From contig JAMOQA010000460.1 of NCBI GenBank assembly GCA_027064265.1, forward strand, positions 1 to 8,475: a stretch of DNA of 8,475 nt, written 5' to 3'. The notes beneath the pieces were generated by a model, which had not been told where the DNA came from, did not search any database, and was given only the letters and a program-made list of their open reading frames with translations. Positions 1 to 5,521 of the stretch are shown here, piece after piece. The stretch is from Acidobacteriota bacterium (GTDB lineage Bacteria > Acidobacteriota > Polarisedimenticolia > J045). Numbering within the stretch: position 1 is the first letter of the stretch; each line of letters starts with the position of its first letter. The position numbers and the translations under genes are program-made.

Positions 1-674
1 AGGTCCAGGTCGAGACCGCTCCCGGCTTCCGCGACGTCGTCCTCGCCCGCCTCGAACCGGAGGCGGTCGAGCGCTGGCGGAAGGAAACCGGGGTGGGCGG
101 CCAGGAATGGCGCCGGGGGCTGCTCGCCGAGACCCTGGCGGCCTCGTACCGGGTCCTGGCCGCCGCGGGCCGCCGGGAGCTGGCCCGGGAACGCATCCGC
201 GAGGCGCTCGCGCTGGCGCCGCGCAACCCGGTCGTCCTCGCCATCGCGGCCGAGGACGCCCTGGCCGCGGGCCGGACGGACGAAGCGCTCGCGACGCTCG
301 CGACGATGCGGACCTCGCTGGTGCGGGAAACCCTGCCCGGCCTCTGGCCGCGGGGTCACCTGGCGGCCCGCTCGCTGCTCCTCGAGGCGGTGCTCCTCGC
401 GAGGGCCCGGCGCGACGAGGAGGTCCTGCAGGCGCTGGACTACCTCGAGGAATGGCGTCTCCGGCCGGGAGGCCTCCTCGGGCGTCGCCTGCTGGAGGTC
501 CGGGCGGAGGCGCTCGAGCGACTCGGGCGGCACGACGAGGCGCGGCTGGCCCGCGTCTCCGCGATCGCCCTCGCCCCCGGCGTCACCGACCGGCCGGTCC
601 CCGGCCAGGGCGACCGGTCCCTCCGGGAGCCGGCGGGCCTCCGGGCCCGGACGACCGCCCCGGCGCCGGCGTAG
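1..674 (+). CDS. TPR-like repeat protein, C-terminal part (5' truncated by window edge)
   Basis: The reading frame beginning at base 3 is open from the left edge to a TAG at 672-674, giving 223 residues. The true start lies outside the window; the GTG at 93 is only an internal codon. The protein is rich in Ala, Arg, Leu and Glu and is built of amphipathic helix pairs. TPR-like units are visible around LAASYRVLAAAGRRELARER followed by ALALAPRNP, then AAEDALAAGRTDEALATL, then a later unit around EALERLGRHDEARL ending in ALAPG. Such repeats normally make protein-protein scaffolds. The last 30 or so residues are Pro/Gly/Arg-rich and probably disordered. No catalytic motif, signal peptide or membrane segment is visible in this fragment. 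It converges on the heptose operon with an 87-bp gap holding a palindrome. The TPR assignment is by helix pattern only, and the full protein could have an additional N-terminal domain such as a glycosyltransferase, sulfatase or membrane segment. Confidence 0.7.
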   Translation, partial: VQVETAPGFRDVVLARLEPEAVERWRKETGVGGQEWRRGLLAETLAASYRVLAAAGRRELARERIREALALAPRNPVVLAIAAEDALAAGRTDEALATLATMRTSLVRETLPGLWPRGHLAARSLLLEAVLLARARRDEEVLQALDYLEEWRLRPGGLLGRRLLEVRAEALERLGRHDEARLARVSAIALAPGVTDRPVPGQGDRSLREPAGLRARTTAPAPA

Positions 675-702
675 CGGTCCCGCCGGGGCGATCCCCCGAC
701 GA

Positions 703-730
703 GAACGGCGGGCCCGCGGGCCCGCCGTTC
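703..730. terminator. 28-bp perfect palindrome between convergent genes, probable bidirectional terminator
   Basis: Bases 703-714 (GAACGGCGGGCC) and 719-730 are exact reverse complements around a CGCG centre. A transcript from either strand can therefore form a 12-bp, nearly all-GC hairpin. It lies 28 bases after the stop of the TPR-like gene and 31 bases beyond the stop of hddA, where a shared terminator of two converging genes is expected. Neither side has a proper T tract (only GCTCTCGTTC on the plus strand), so termination would rely on the hairpin alone or be Rho-assisted. Confidence 0.6.
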
Positions 731-761
731 GCTCTCGTTCGGCCGTCCGACGCGCCGGCGC

Positions 762-1859
762 TCAGGCGGGAGCCAGCTCCTCGGCGACGGCGACGGCCGT
801 CGTCTCCCCGGGGAGCGGCCGGCAGGCGAGGGGCTCCTTGAAACGCCACGCCCGGAGACCGCCCGGCTCGAAGGAGACCGACGACACCTCGCCGCCCATC
901 GCCCGCAGCCGGTCGGCGATCGCCTGCTTCCGGGTCCAGGGACAGAGCAGGAACATGTACCCGCCGCCCCCGGCGCCGCTGATCTTCCCGCCGATCGCCC
1001 CGAGGCGCCGGGCCTCCTCGTAGGCCTCCTCGACGAAAGGGGTCGTCACCGTGGACGCGGTCCGCTTCTTCGCCAACCACGCCTCGTGGAGGATCTCCCC
1101 GAACTCCTGGAGCCGGCCGCGGAGCAGCGCGCGCTTGGCGGCGACGGTCAGTTCCCGGATCCGGTCGAGGGCCGCGCGGACTTCCGCGCGGCGTTCCCGG
1201 TAGCCACGGACCTGGTCCTCGATGACGTTCCCCGGCCGGCGCCGGCCGACGTAGACGAGGAGCAGGTTGTACTGCAGCTCGTCGATCACCTGGGGGTCGA
1301 TCCGCAGCGGGTTCACGACGACCTGGCCGGGCCCGTAGAACTCGATCAGGTTGAACCCGCCGAAGACCGCCGCGTACTGGTCCTGCATGCCACCGGGCAC
1401 GCCCACGTCGAGCCGCTCCACCTCCCAGGCCATGTGGGCGAACTCGTACTTGTCGTAGCGGTGGCGGCGCCACTCGGCCATGGCCCCGAGGAGCGCGGCG
1501 ACGAGCGCCGACGATCCCCCCAGGCCGGACCCGGCCGGGGCCTCCGTCTCCAGGTACACCTCGAGGCCGGGCAGGTCCTCCGCCCGGGCGCCGGGGAGCA
1601 TCCGGTTGATCGCCGCCTTGACGAGATCGAGGTGCCCGTCGAGCTCGAGGCGATCCCCGAGGCCGTACTGACCGCCGGTGTGCAGGTCGACGGAATGGAT
1701 CCGCAGGACCTTCTCCGGCAGGAAGCGGAGGGTGGCCCAGGCGTACCGGCCGATCGTCGCCGAGAGGACCAGCCCGCCCCGCTCCTCCGGGTAGGGCGGC
1801 AGGTCGGTGCCGCCGCCGCAGAAGCTGAGCCGCAGGGGAGCCCGCGCGCGGATGATCAT
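762..1859 (-). CDS. hddA: D-glycero-alpha-D-manno-heptose-7-phosphate kinase (GHMP kinase family)
   Basis: A 365-residue GHMP kinase predicted to phosphorylate D-glycero-D-manno-heptose 7-phosphate at C1 using ATP in the cytoplasm, giving the 1,7-bisphosphate for GmhB. The N-terminus has the family opening MIIRARAPLRLSFCGGGTDL (residues 1-20). The ATP loop PAGSGLGGSSAL is at 108-119. VPGGMQDQYAAVFGGFN (154-170) carries the likely catalytic Asp160 of the QDQY motif. The C-terminal GHMP motif GGKISGAGGGGYMF is at 290-303. Length is close to the usual HddA size of about 340-360. The ATG at 1859 is chosen because homologues start at this MII and GGAGG lies 10 bases upstream (1870-1874). An ATG at 1883, only 4 bases past the hddC stop and preceded by a G run, would add 8 residues and cannot be excluded. 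It is the last gene of the gmhB-hddC-hddA operon. Related GHMP sugar kinases (fucokinase-like, galactokinase-like) share these motifs; the heptose assignment rests on the neighbours. Confidence 0.88.
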   Translation of the reverse strand: MIIRARAPLRLSFCGGGTDLPPYPEERGGLVLSATIGRYAWATLRFLPEKVLRIHSVDLHTGGQYGLGDRLELDGHLDLVKAAINRMLPGARAEDLPGLEVYLETEAPAGSGLGGSSALVAALLGAMAEWRRHRYDKYEFAHMAWEVERLDVGVPGGMQDQYAAVFGGFNLIEFYGPGQVVVNPLRIDPQVIDELQYNLLLVYVGRRRPGNVIEDQVRGYRERRAEVRAALDRIRELTVAAKRALLRGRLQEFGEILHEAWLAKKRTASTVTTPFVEEAYEEARRLGAIGGKISGAGGGGYMFLLCPWTRKQAIADRLRAMGGEVSSVSFEPGGLRAWRFKEPLACRPLPGETTAVAVAEELAPA

Positions 1860-1887
1860 CGTGTCGGCGCCTCCGTCGTCCATCCCG

Positions 1888-2658
1888 TCACCCCCCCGTC
1901 TGATCGGCACGAACCGGAGGAACCTGAACACCGGCGGCCTCCGCGGCCAGCTCCGGGGCCAGCCGCTCCGCCTCCCGGAACGACGCCGGCGTCCCGATGT
2001 CCAGCAGCCTGCCGGCGACCGGCAGGGCGGCGAGCGCGCCCCGGGCCGCCAGGGCCGGCAGGATCTCGCGCTCGAGGGAGACGGCCCTTGCCGGGGGGAT
2101 CTCCTCGACGACCCGCCGGGCCAGCAGGTAGACGCCGCCGTTCACGAGGCCGGGGCCGCCCATGGGGTCCTTCTCGCGGAACTCCCGCACCCGGTCCCGC
2201 TCGTCGAGCACCAGGGTCCCGAACCGGGAGGCGTCCGGCACCCGGACGGCGAGCAGGGTGGCCGCCGCCCCGCTCGCCCGGTGCCGTTCCGCCAGCGCCG
2301 CCAGGGGGAGCGGGCAGAGGGAGTCGCCGTTCAGGACGAGGAGCGGGTCGCCGGCGACCTCCTCGAGGGCGAGGCGCAGGGCGCCCCCCGTCCCCAGCGG
2401 CTCGGGCTCCACCGTCACCGCGAGGGCGACGCCGAGACGCTCGCCCGCCCCGGAGGCCCAGGCCGCGAGCCGGTCGCCCAGGTGGCCCCCGAGCAGGTGC
2501 GCCCGGCGAATCCCCCGGGCCCGGAGGGCGAGGAGGAGCCACTCGAGGAACGGCCGGCCGGCGACCTCCGCCAGCGGCTTCGGCCGGTCGTCGACGATCC
2601 CGGCGAGCCGGGTCCCCTTCCCTCCCGCGAGGATCACCGCGGTCCCCGGGACGGTCAT
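1888..2658 (-). CDS. hddC: Heptose-1-phosphate guanylyltransferase (sugar nucleotidyltransferase)
   Basis: A 256-residue cytoplasmic NTP-transferase, probably coupling D-glycero-alpha-D-manno-heptose 1-phosphate to GTP to give the activated GDP-heptose. Visible motifs are the nucleotide-binding signature LAGGKGTRL (10-18), the conserved PKPL (26-29), GTGGAL (89-94), the metal-binding NGDS (110-113), NGGVYL (173-178) and DIGTP (220-224), in the standard order for RmlA/HddC-like enzymes. There is no C-terminal left-handed-helix acyltransferase domain, and length matches HddC (about 230-250). The ATG at 2658 is supported by an AGAGGT-like ribosome site about 7 bases upstream and by the 4-bp ATGA overlap with the gmhB stop, which implies translational coupling. 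The family motifs do not fix the base (GTP or ATP) or the sugar: mannose-1-phosphate guanylyltransferase-like or glucose-1-phosphate enzymes look alike. The heptose role is inferred from the flanking phosphatase and kinase. Confidence 0.85.
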   Translation of the reverse strand: MTVPGTAVILAGGKGTRLAGIVDDRPKPLAEVAGRPFLEWLLLALRARGIRRAHLLGGHLGDRLAAWASGAGERLGVALAVTVEPEPLGTGGALRLALEEVAGDPLLVLNGDSLCPLPLAALAERHRASGAAATLLAVRVPDASRFGTLVLDERDRVREFREKDPMGGPGLVNGGVYLLARRVVEEIPPARAVSLEREILPALAARGALAALPVAGRLLDIGTPASFREAERLAPELAAEAAGVQVPPVRADQTGG

Positions 2659-3251
2659 GCGGGCACCTCTCCCGGCGCATCGGGACCGGCGGCGGGGAGG
2701 GGCAGCGCCGCGGCCGCCCGGTCCCAGGCGAGGGCCAGCTCGGCGGCCTCGCGCAGGTCGTCCGCGACCAGGTGGGGCCGGCAGGTCCGCGCCGCCTCCT
2801 CCCGGGCACCGTAGCCGGTCCGCACCAGGATGGTCGTCGCGCCGATCGCCCGCCCGAGCCCCACGTCGCACGCCTTGTCGCCGATCACGATGGCGCGGAC
2901 CGGGTCGAACCCCAGGCGCGCGGCCGCGCGCAGGGCGAGGCCGGGCCGGGGCTTGCGGCATGCGCACCCGTCGTCCGGGTGGTGGGGGCAGACCTCGATG
3001 GCGGCCAGCTCGACCCCGTGGGCGGCCAGCTGCCGGCGCATCTCGGCGTGGATCGCCTCGAGGGTGGCCCGGTCGAAGTAACCCCGGGCGAGGCCCGACT
3101 GGTTGGTCACGACGACGAGGGGACCGAGGCGGGCGAGCCCGCGCAGGCCCTCCGCGGCCCCGGGCAACAGCTCCACGCCCGCCGGGTCGGCGAGGTAGTG
3201 CCGCTCGACGAGGATCGTTCCGTCCCGGTCGAGGAGGATCGCCCGCTGCAC
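2655..3251 (-). CDS. gmhB: D-glycero-D-manno-heptose-1,7-bisphosphate 7-phosphatase (HAD family)
   Basis: A 198-residue HAD-superfamily phosphatase predicted to remove the C7 phosphate of heptose 1,7-bisphosphate. Motif I is LLDRDGT with nucleophile Asp8 and acid/base Asp10. Motif II is VVVTNQSG (46-53). The GmhB-specific zinc loop CPHHPDDGCACRKP (88-101) has ligands Cys88, His90, Cys96 and Cys98, and motif III is VIGDKACD (122-129). The zinc loop separates GmhB from most other HAD phosphatases; histidinol-phosphate phosphatase (HisB N-terminal type) shares it and is the main alternative, made less likely by the hddC and hddA neighbours. The GTG at 3251 is chosen because GGAGG lies 7 bases upstream and the core motif begins 8 residues in. 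The frame stays open upstream to 3356, but that stretch is low-complexity Arg/Gly/Pro and covers the candidate promoter. The end of the gene overlaps hddC by 4 bases. The last 20 or so residues, rich in Ala and Pro, look like an unstructured tail. Confidence 0.88.
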   Translation of the reverse strand: MQRAILLDRDGTILVERHYLADPAGVELLPGAAEGLRGLARLGPLVVVTNQSGLARGYFDRATLEAIHAEMRRQLAAHGVELAAIEVCPHHPDDGCACRKPRPGLALRAAARLGFDPVRAIVIGDKACDVGLGRAIGATTILVRTGYGAREEAARTCRPHLVADDLREAAELALAWDRAAAALPLPAAGPDAPGEVPA

Positions 3252-3255
3252 CGCG

Positions 3256-3263
3256 CTCCCTCC
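3256..3263 (-). promoter_or_regulatory. Ribosome binding site of gmhB, fixes the GTG start
   Basis: The minus strand reads GGAGGGAG here. The GGAGG core (3259-3263) ends 7 bases before the GTG at 3251, an optimal distance. It decides the start against longer upstream readings of the same frame. Confidence 0.75.
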
Positions 3264-3327
3264 GCGCGACGCGGGCCCGACGTCACCCCTCCGCGGGACG
3301 CACCGGCCCCGCGGACCTTCCCCGGGC

Positions 3328-3356
3328 AATATCGGTCCCGCCCGGACCCGGGGCAA
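3328..3356 (-). promoter_or_regulatory. Candidate sigma70-type promoter of the heptose operon
   Basis: On the minus strand TTGCCC (3356-3351) and GATATT (3333-3328) are separated by exactly 17 bases. Each matches the consensus hexamer at four of six positions, and the -10 element is one of the few AT-rich patches in this region. Transcription would start near 3321 and leave a leader of about 70 bases before the gmhB GTG. This is sequence matching only. Read-through from fba past the repeats is the alternative source of transcription. Confidence 0.4.
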
Positions 3357-3403
3357 TCCGCGCCCGCGACGCGTTCAGTGCGCTCCCGCGCTCAACGCGA
3401 TCA

Positions 3404-3493
3404 CGTAGGGGTCGAGCGTGCTCGACCCGGGCGGCGCGAAGCGCCGCCATCATGGTCGCCCTGCGGGCGACCCGGGCGCAGCACGCTGCGCCC
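3404..3493. repeat. 90-bp direct repeat copy 1, four-hairpin REP/BIME-like element (one end lacks CTAC)
   Basis: This copy is identical at all 90 bases to 3521-3610 and offset from it by 117 bases. The internal structure is four back-to-back inverted repeats, described at copy 2. It begins with GTAG at 3405-3408 like the second copy. After the last hairpin it runs into TTGC instead of CTAC, so one boundary tetranucleotide is missing. It lies between the candidate gmhB promoter and copy 2. Short frames running through both copies translate the repeat and are not genes. Confidence 0.9.
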
Positions 3494-3520
3494 TTGCCGG
3501 AACCCGCGAGACGCGTGACG
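3494..3520. other. 27-bp spacer between the two repeat copies
   Basis: This is unique sequence separating the two identical 90-bp units. It contains the small self-complementary ACGCGT and a GC-rich surround. Nothing else is recognisable. Confidence 0.6.
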
Positions 3521-3614
3521 CGTAGGGGTCGAGCGTGCTCGACCCGGGCGGCGCGAAGCGCCGCCATCATGGTCGCCCTGCGGGCGACCCGGGCGCAGCA
3601 CGCTGCGCCCCTAC
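3521..3614. repeat. 90-bp direct repeat copy 2, complete GTAG...CTAC four-hairpin element
   Basis: The repeated unit is 3521-3610, and the flanking CTAC at 3611-3614 completes an element with inverted ends GTAG (3522-3525) and CTAC. Hairpins in order: GGGTCGAGC with its complement (3526-3534/3537-3545, 2-base centre), GGCGGCGC (3547-3554/3558-3565, loop GAA), GGTCGCCC (3571-3578/3582-3589, loop TGC) and GGGCGCAGC (3591-3599/3602-3610, 2-base centre). A GTAG tetranucleotide beside a GC-rich hairpin is the hallmark of REP sequences that RAYT transposases recognise, and two opposed units make a BIME. RAYT mobilisation here is inference, because no transposase lies in the window. The hairpins directly follow the fba stop and could also terminate or stabilise the fba mRNA. 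Confidence 0.85.
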
Positions 3615-4642
3615 TTGTAGAGCGTCGTGCCGGCGGCGCGGAGGTCCTCGACGGCCTGCTTGACCCGGTCGGCCATCGAGCGCTCGGCCTTCTTGAGGTA
3701 CGACCGCGGGTCGTAGACCTTCTTGTTGCCGACCTCCCCCTCGATCTTCAGGACGCCGTCGTAGTTCTTGAACATGTGGTCGACGACCGGCCGGGTGAAG
3801 GCGTACTGGGTGTCGGTGTCGACGTTCATCTTGACGACGCCGTACTCGAGGGTCTCGTGGATCTCCTCCCGGCTCGACCCGGACCCGCCGTGGAAGACCA
3901 GCCAGAAGTGGGCGTCGTCGCCGAACTCCTTCTTCAGCGCGTCCTGGCCGTCCTTGAGGATCGAGGGCTTCAGCTTGACGTGCCCCGGCTTGTAGACCCC
4001 GTGCACGTTGCCGAAGGTCGCGGCGAGCATGTACTTCCCGCCGCCGATCTTCGAGAGCCGGCGGTGGACCTCGACCATCTCGTCCGGGTTCGTGTACAGG
4101 CGATGGCTCGGGGCGCCCTCGTTGCTGACGCCGTCTTCCTCGCCGCCGACGACGCCCACCTCGACCTCGAGGATGATCTCGTTCTTCGCGCACCGCTCCA
4201 TCAGCTTCTCGGCGATGGCGAGGTTCTCCTCGAGGGGCAGGGACGACCCGTCGAACATGTGACTGTTGAAGAGGTTCGGAAGGCCCTGCGCCCGGCGCCG
4301 TTCCGTCTCCTCGATCAGCGGGACCAGGAAGCTGTCGACCTTGTCCGGCTGGCAGTGGTCGGTGTGGAGCGCGACGTAGACGTCGTACTTCTCCGCCGCC
4401 CGGTGGATGTACTCCGCGAGGGCCAGCGCCCCGAACGCGGAGTCGCCGATGCCCTGCCCGGAGGCGAACTTCCCGCCCCCGAGGGAGACCTGGATGATCC
4501 CGTCGCACCGCATCTCCTGGAACGCCATCAGGACGGCGTTGGCGGTGACCATCGAGCTGATGTTGATCGCGGGGTAGGCGAACTTCCCCTCGTACGCGTT
4601 CTCCAGCATCCGGCAGTAGGTCTCGTAATCGGCGACCGGCAT
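3611..4642 (-). CDS. fba: Class II fructose-1,6-bisphosphate aldolase (class IIA, FbaA type)
   Basis: A 343-residue zinc-dependent aldolase of glycolysis and gluconeogenesis that reversibly cleaves fructose 1,6-bisphosphate to dihydroxyacetone phosphate and glyceraldehyde 3-phosphate in the cytosol. The LHTDHC motif (92-97) gives catalytic Asp95 and zinc ligand His96. GGEEDG (166-171) is the acidic metal loop. FGNVHGVYKPG (210-220) contains zinc ligand His214, and FHGGSGS (250-256) contains zinc ligand His251. KMNVDTDTQYAFT (271-283) is the phosphate-binding motif. The order and the C-terminal YDPRSYLKKAERSM segment match E. coli FbaA (359 residues) rather than the class IIB type. The ATG at 4642 is fixed by the strong AAAGGAGGT site just upstream; an ATG at 4735 would add an Arg/Pro-rich tail without homology. 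The TAG stop (3611-3613) is shared with the end of the repeat element. It lies 99 bases after the permease gene and 359 bases before gmhB. Functional confidence is high. Confidence 0.96.
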   Translation of the reverse strand: MPVADYETYCRMLENAYEGKFAYPAINISSMVTANAVLMAFQEMRCDGIIQVSLGGGKFASGQGIGDSAFGALALAEYIHRAAEKYDVYVALHTDHCQPDKVDSFLVPLIEETERRRAQGLPNLFNSHMFDGSSLPLEENLAIAEKLMERCAKNEIILEVEVGVVGGEEDGVSNEGAPSHRLYTNPDEMVEVHRRLSKIGGGKYMLAATFGNVHGVYKPGHVKLKPSILKDGQDALKKEFGDDAHFWLVFHGGSGSSREEIHETLEYGVVKMNVDTDTQYAFTRPVVDHMFKNYDGVLKIEGEVGNKKVYDPRSYLKKAERSMADRVKQAVEDLRAAGTTLYK

Positions 4643-4646
4643 CGGA

Positions 4647-4655
4647 ACCTCCTTT
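4647..4655 (-). promoter_or_regulatory. Strong Shine-Dalgarno sequence of fba, fixes its ATG
   Basis: The minus strand reads AAAGGAGGT, almost full complementarity to the 16S tail, with GGAGG (4648-4652) ending 5 bases before the ATG at 4642. It is the strongest ribosome site in the window, which suits a highly expressed glycolytic enzyme. Confidence 0.85.
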
Positions 4656-4675
4656 CCGAGCTGTTCCGGGGGCTC

Positions 4676-4697
4676 CGGGGGGCTCCGCCGCCCCCCG
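4676..4697 (-). terminator. GC-rich hairpin between ABC permease gene and fba
   Basis: CGGGGGGC (4676-4683) pairs with GCCCCCCG (4690-4697) around a 6-base loop, an 8-bp all-GC stem 45 bases past the permease stop. No T tract follows on the minus strand. It could end the exporter transcript, or, if transcription continues into fba, sit in the fba leader about 35 bases before the start. I see no convincing separate promoter for fba in this 99-bp gap. Confidence 0.4.
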
Positions 4698-4741
4698 CGG
4701 GGAACCATGATCCCCGCCCTCGGCTTCCGCCGCAACGGGGC

Positions 4742-5521
4742 TCAGGTCCAGCGGAAGAGGCGGACGGCCAGCGCGAAGGAGACCGCGCCCCAGGCGAGGA
4801 GCAGCAGGGTCTCCGGGAGCACGGCGGAAAGGCCCGCCCCGTGGTTCGCGACGGCGCGCAGGGCGTCGTTGAGGGCGGTGAGCGGGAGGGCCCGGATCGC
4901 CGGATGGAGCCAGGCCGGGAACCGGTGCCAGTCGTAGAAGGTTCCCGAGAGCAGCCACATCGGCAGCATGACGAAGTTCATCCAGCCGGAGACCACCTCG
5001 ACGGACCGGGGCCGGGCGGCGACGAGCAGCCCGAGCCCCTGGAACCCGAGCGAACCGGCGAGGCAGACGACCGCGAGGGCGAGCCAGGATCCGCGAACGG
5101 CGACGCCGAAGAAGAGCCACCCGAAGCCGAAGAGGGCGATCACCTCCGCGACCAGGAACAGGAGCCGGGAGAGGCCGTAGGCGGCGAGGAAGTCGGCCCG
5201 GCGCATCGGCGTGGTCCGGAACCGCTTGAGCAGGTGCTGCCGGCGGGCCTGGACGACCGGGAAACCGATTCCCCACATCCCGGAACCCATGATGTTCAGT
5301 CCGACGAGGCCGGGGAGCAGGAACTCGATGTATCGCTCGCCGGTCGCCGGGTCCGGGTCCCGGAAGGCGATCCCCAGCGCGAGGGTCAGGAGCACCGGGA
5401 AGACGAACACCCAGAAGACCGCCTCCGGCTCGCGGGCGAACTCCCGGAGCCGGGCGAGGGTCAGCTGGACGAGGGGATTCCGGCGCAGGGCGAGCCGGAG
5501 GCCCCGGGCGGACCCGTTCAT
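4742..5521 (-). CDS. ABC-2 type transporter permease
   Basis: A 259-residue integral inner-membrane protein, the channel half of an ABC exporter working with the ATPase encoded just upstream. About six hydrophobic segments are visible, near residues 36-53, 67-90, 112-139, 145-168, 177-197 and 236-256. A cytoplasmic basic stretch, RRQHLLKRFRTTPMRRADF (93-111), lies between the second and third; this LKRxRxTP-type element is typical of ABC-2 permeases. The NFVMLPMWLLSGTFY segment (182-196) is the conserved signature before the last membrane segment (compare the FPLxFLSGxF pattern in the family). The ATG at 5521 has GGAGG 7 bases upstream and overlaps the ATPase stop by 4 bases (ATGA). The frame is open further upstream, but that stretch lies inside the ATPase gene in another frame. 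The substrate cannot be read from the sequence; drugs, lipids, polysaccharides and other molecules are all known for this family. Confidence 0.9.
   Translation of the reverse strand: MNGSARGLRLALRRNPLVQLTLARLREFAREPEAVFWVFVFPVLLTLALGIAFRDPDPATGERYIEFLLPGLVGLNIMGSGMWGIGFPVVQARRQHLLKRFRTTPMRRADFLAAYGLSRLLFLVAEVIALFGFGWLFFGVAVRGSWLALAVVCLAGSLGFQGLGLLVAARPRSVEVVSGWMNFVMLPMWLLSGTFYDWHRFPAWLHPAIRALPLTALNDALRAVANHGAGLSAVLPETLLLLAWGAVSFALAVRLFRWT

Noticed and set aside
1860..1931. Longer N-terminus of HddA (start at 1931)
   Set aside because: It would overlap the hddC coding end by 44 bases and add residues not seen in GHMP kinases. The starts at 1859 or 1883 fit better.
1086..3518. Plus-strand open frame of 810 codons opposite the heptose operon
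   Set aside because: It is an antisense shadow of hddA, hddC and gmhB, with no recognisable domain.
3283..3601. Short minus-strand frames with internally repeated peptides
   Set aside because: They translate the two 90-bp hairpin repeats. The peptide repeat is a by-product of the DNA repeat.
3404..3610. CRISPR array
   Set aside because: There are only two units, each 90 bp and made of four hairpins, with a 27-bp spacer and no cas genes. Repeat length and structure do not fit.
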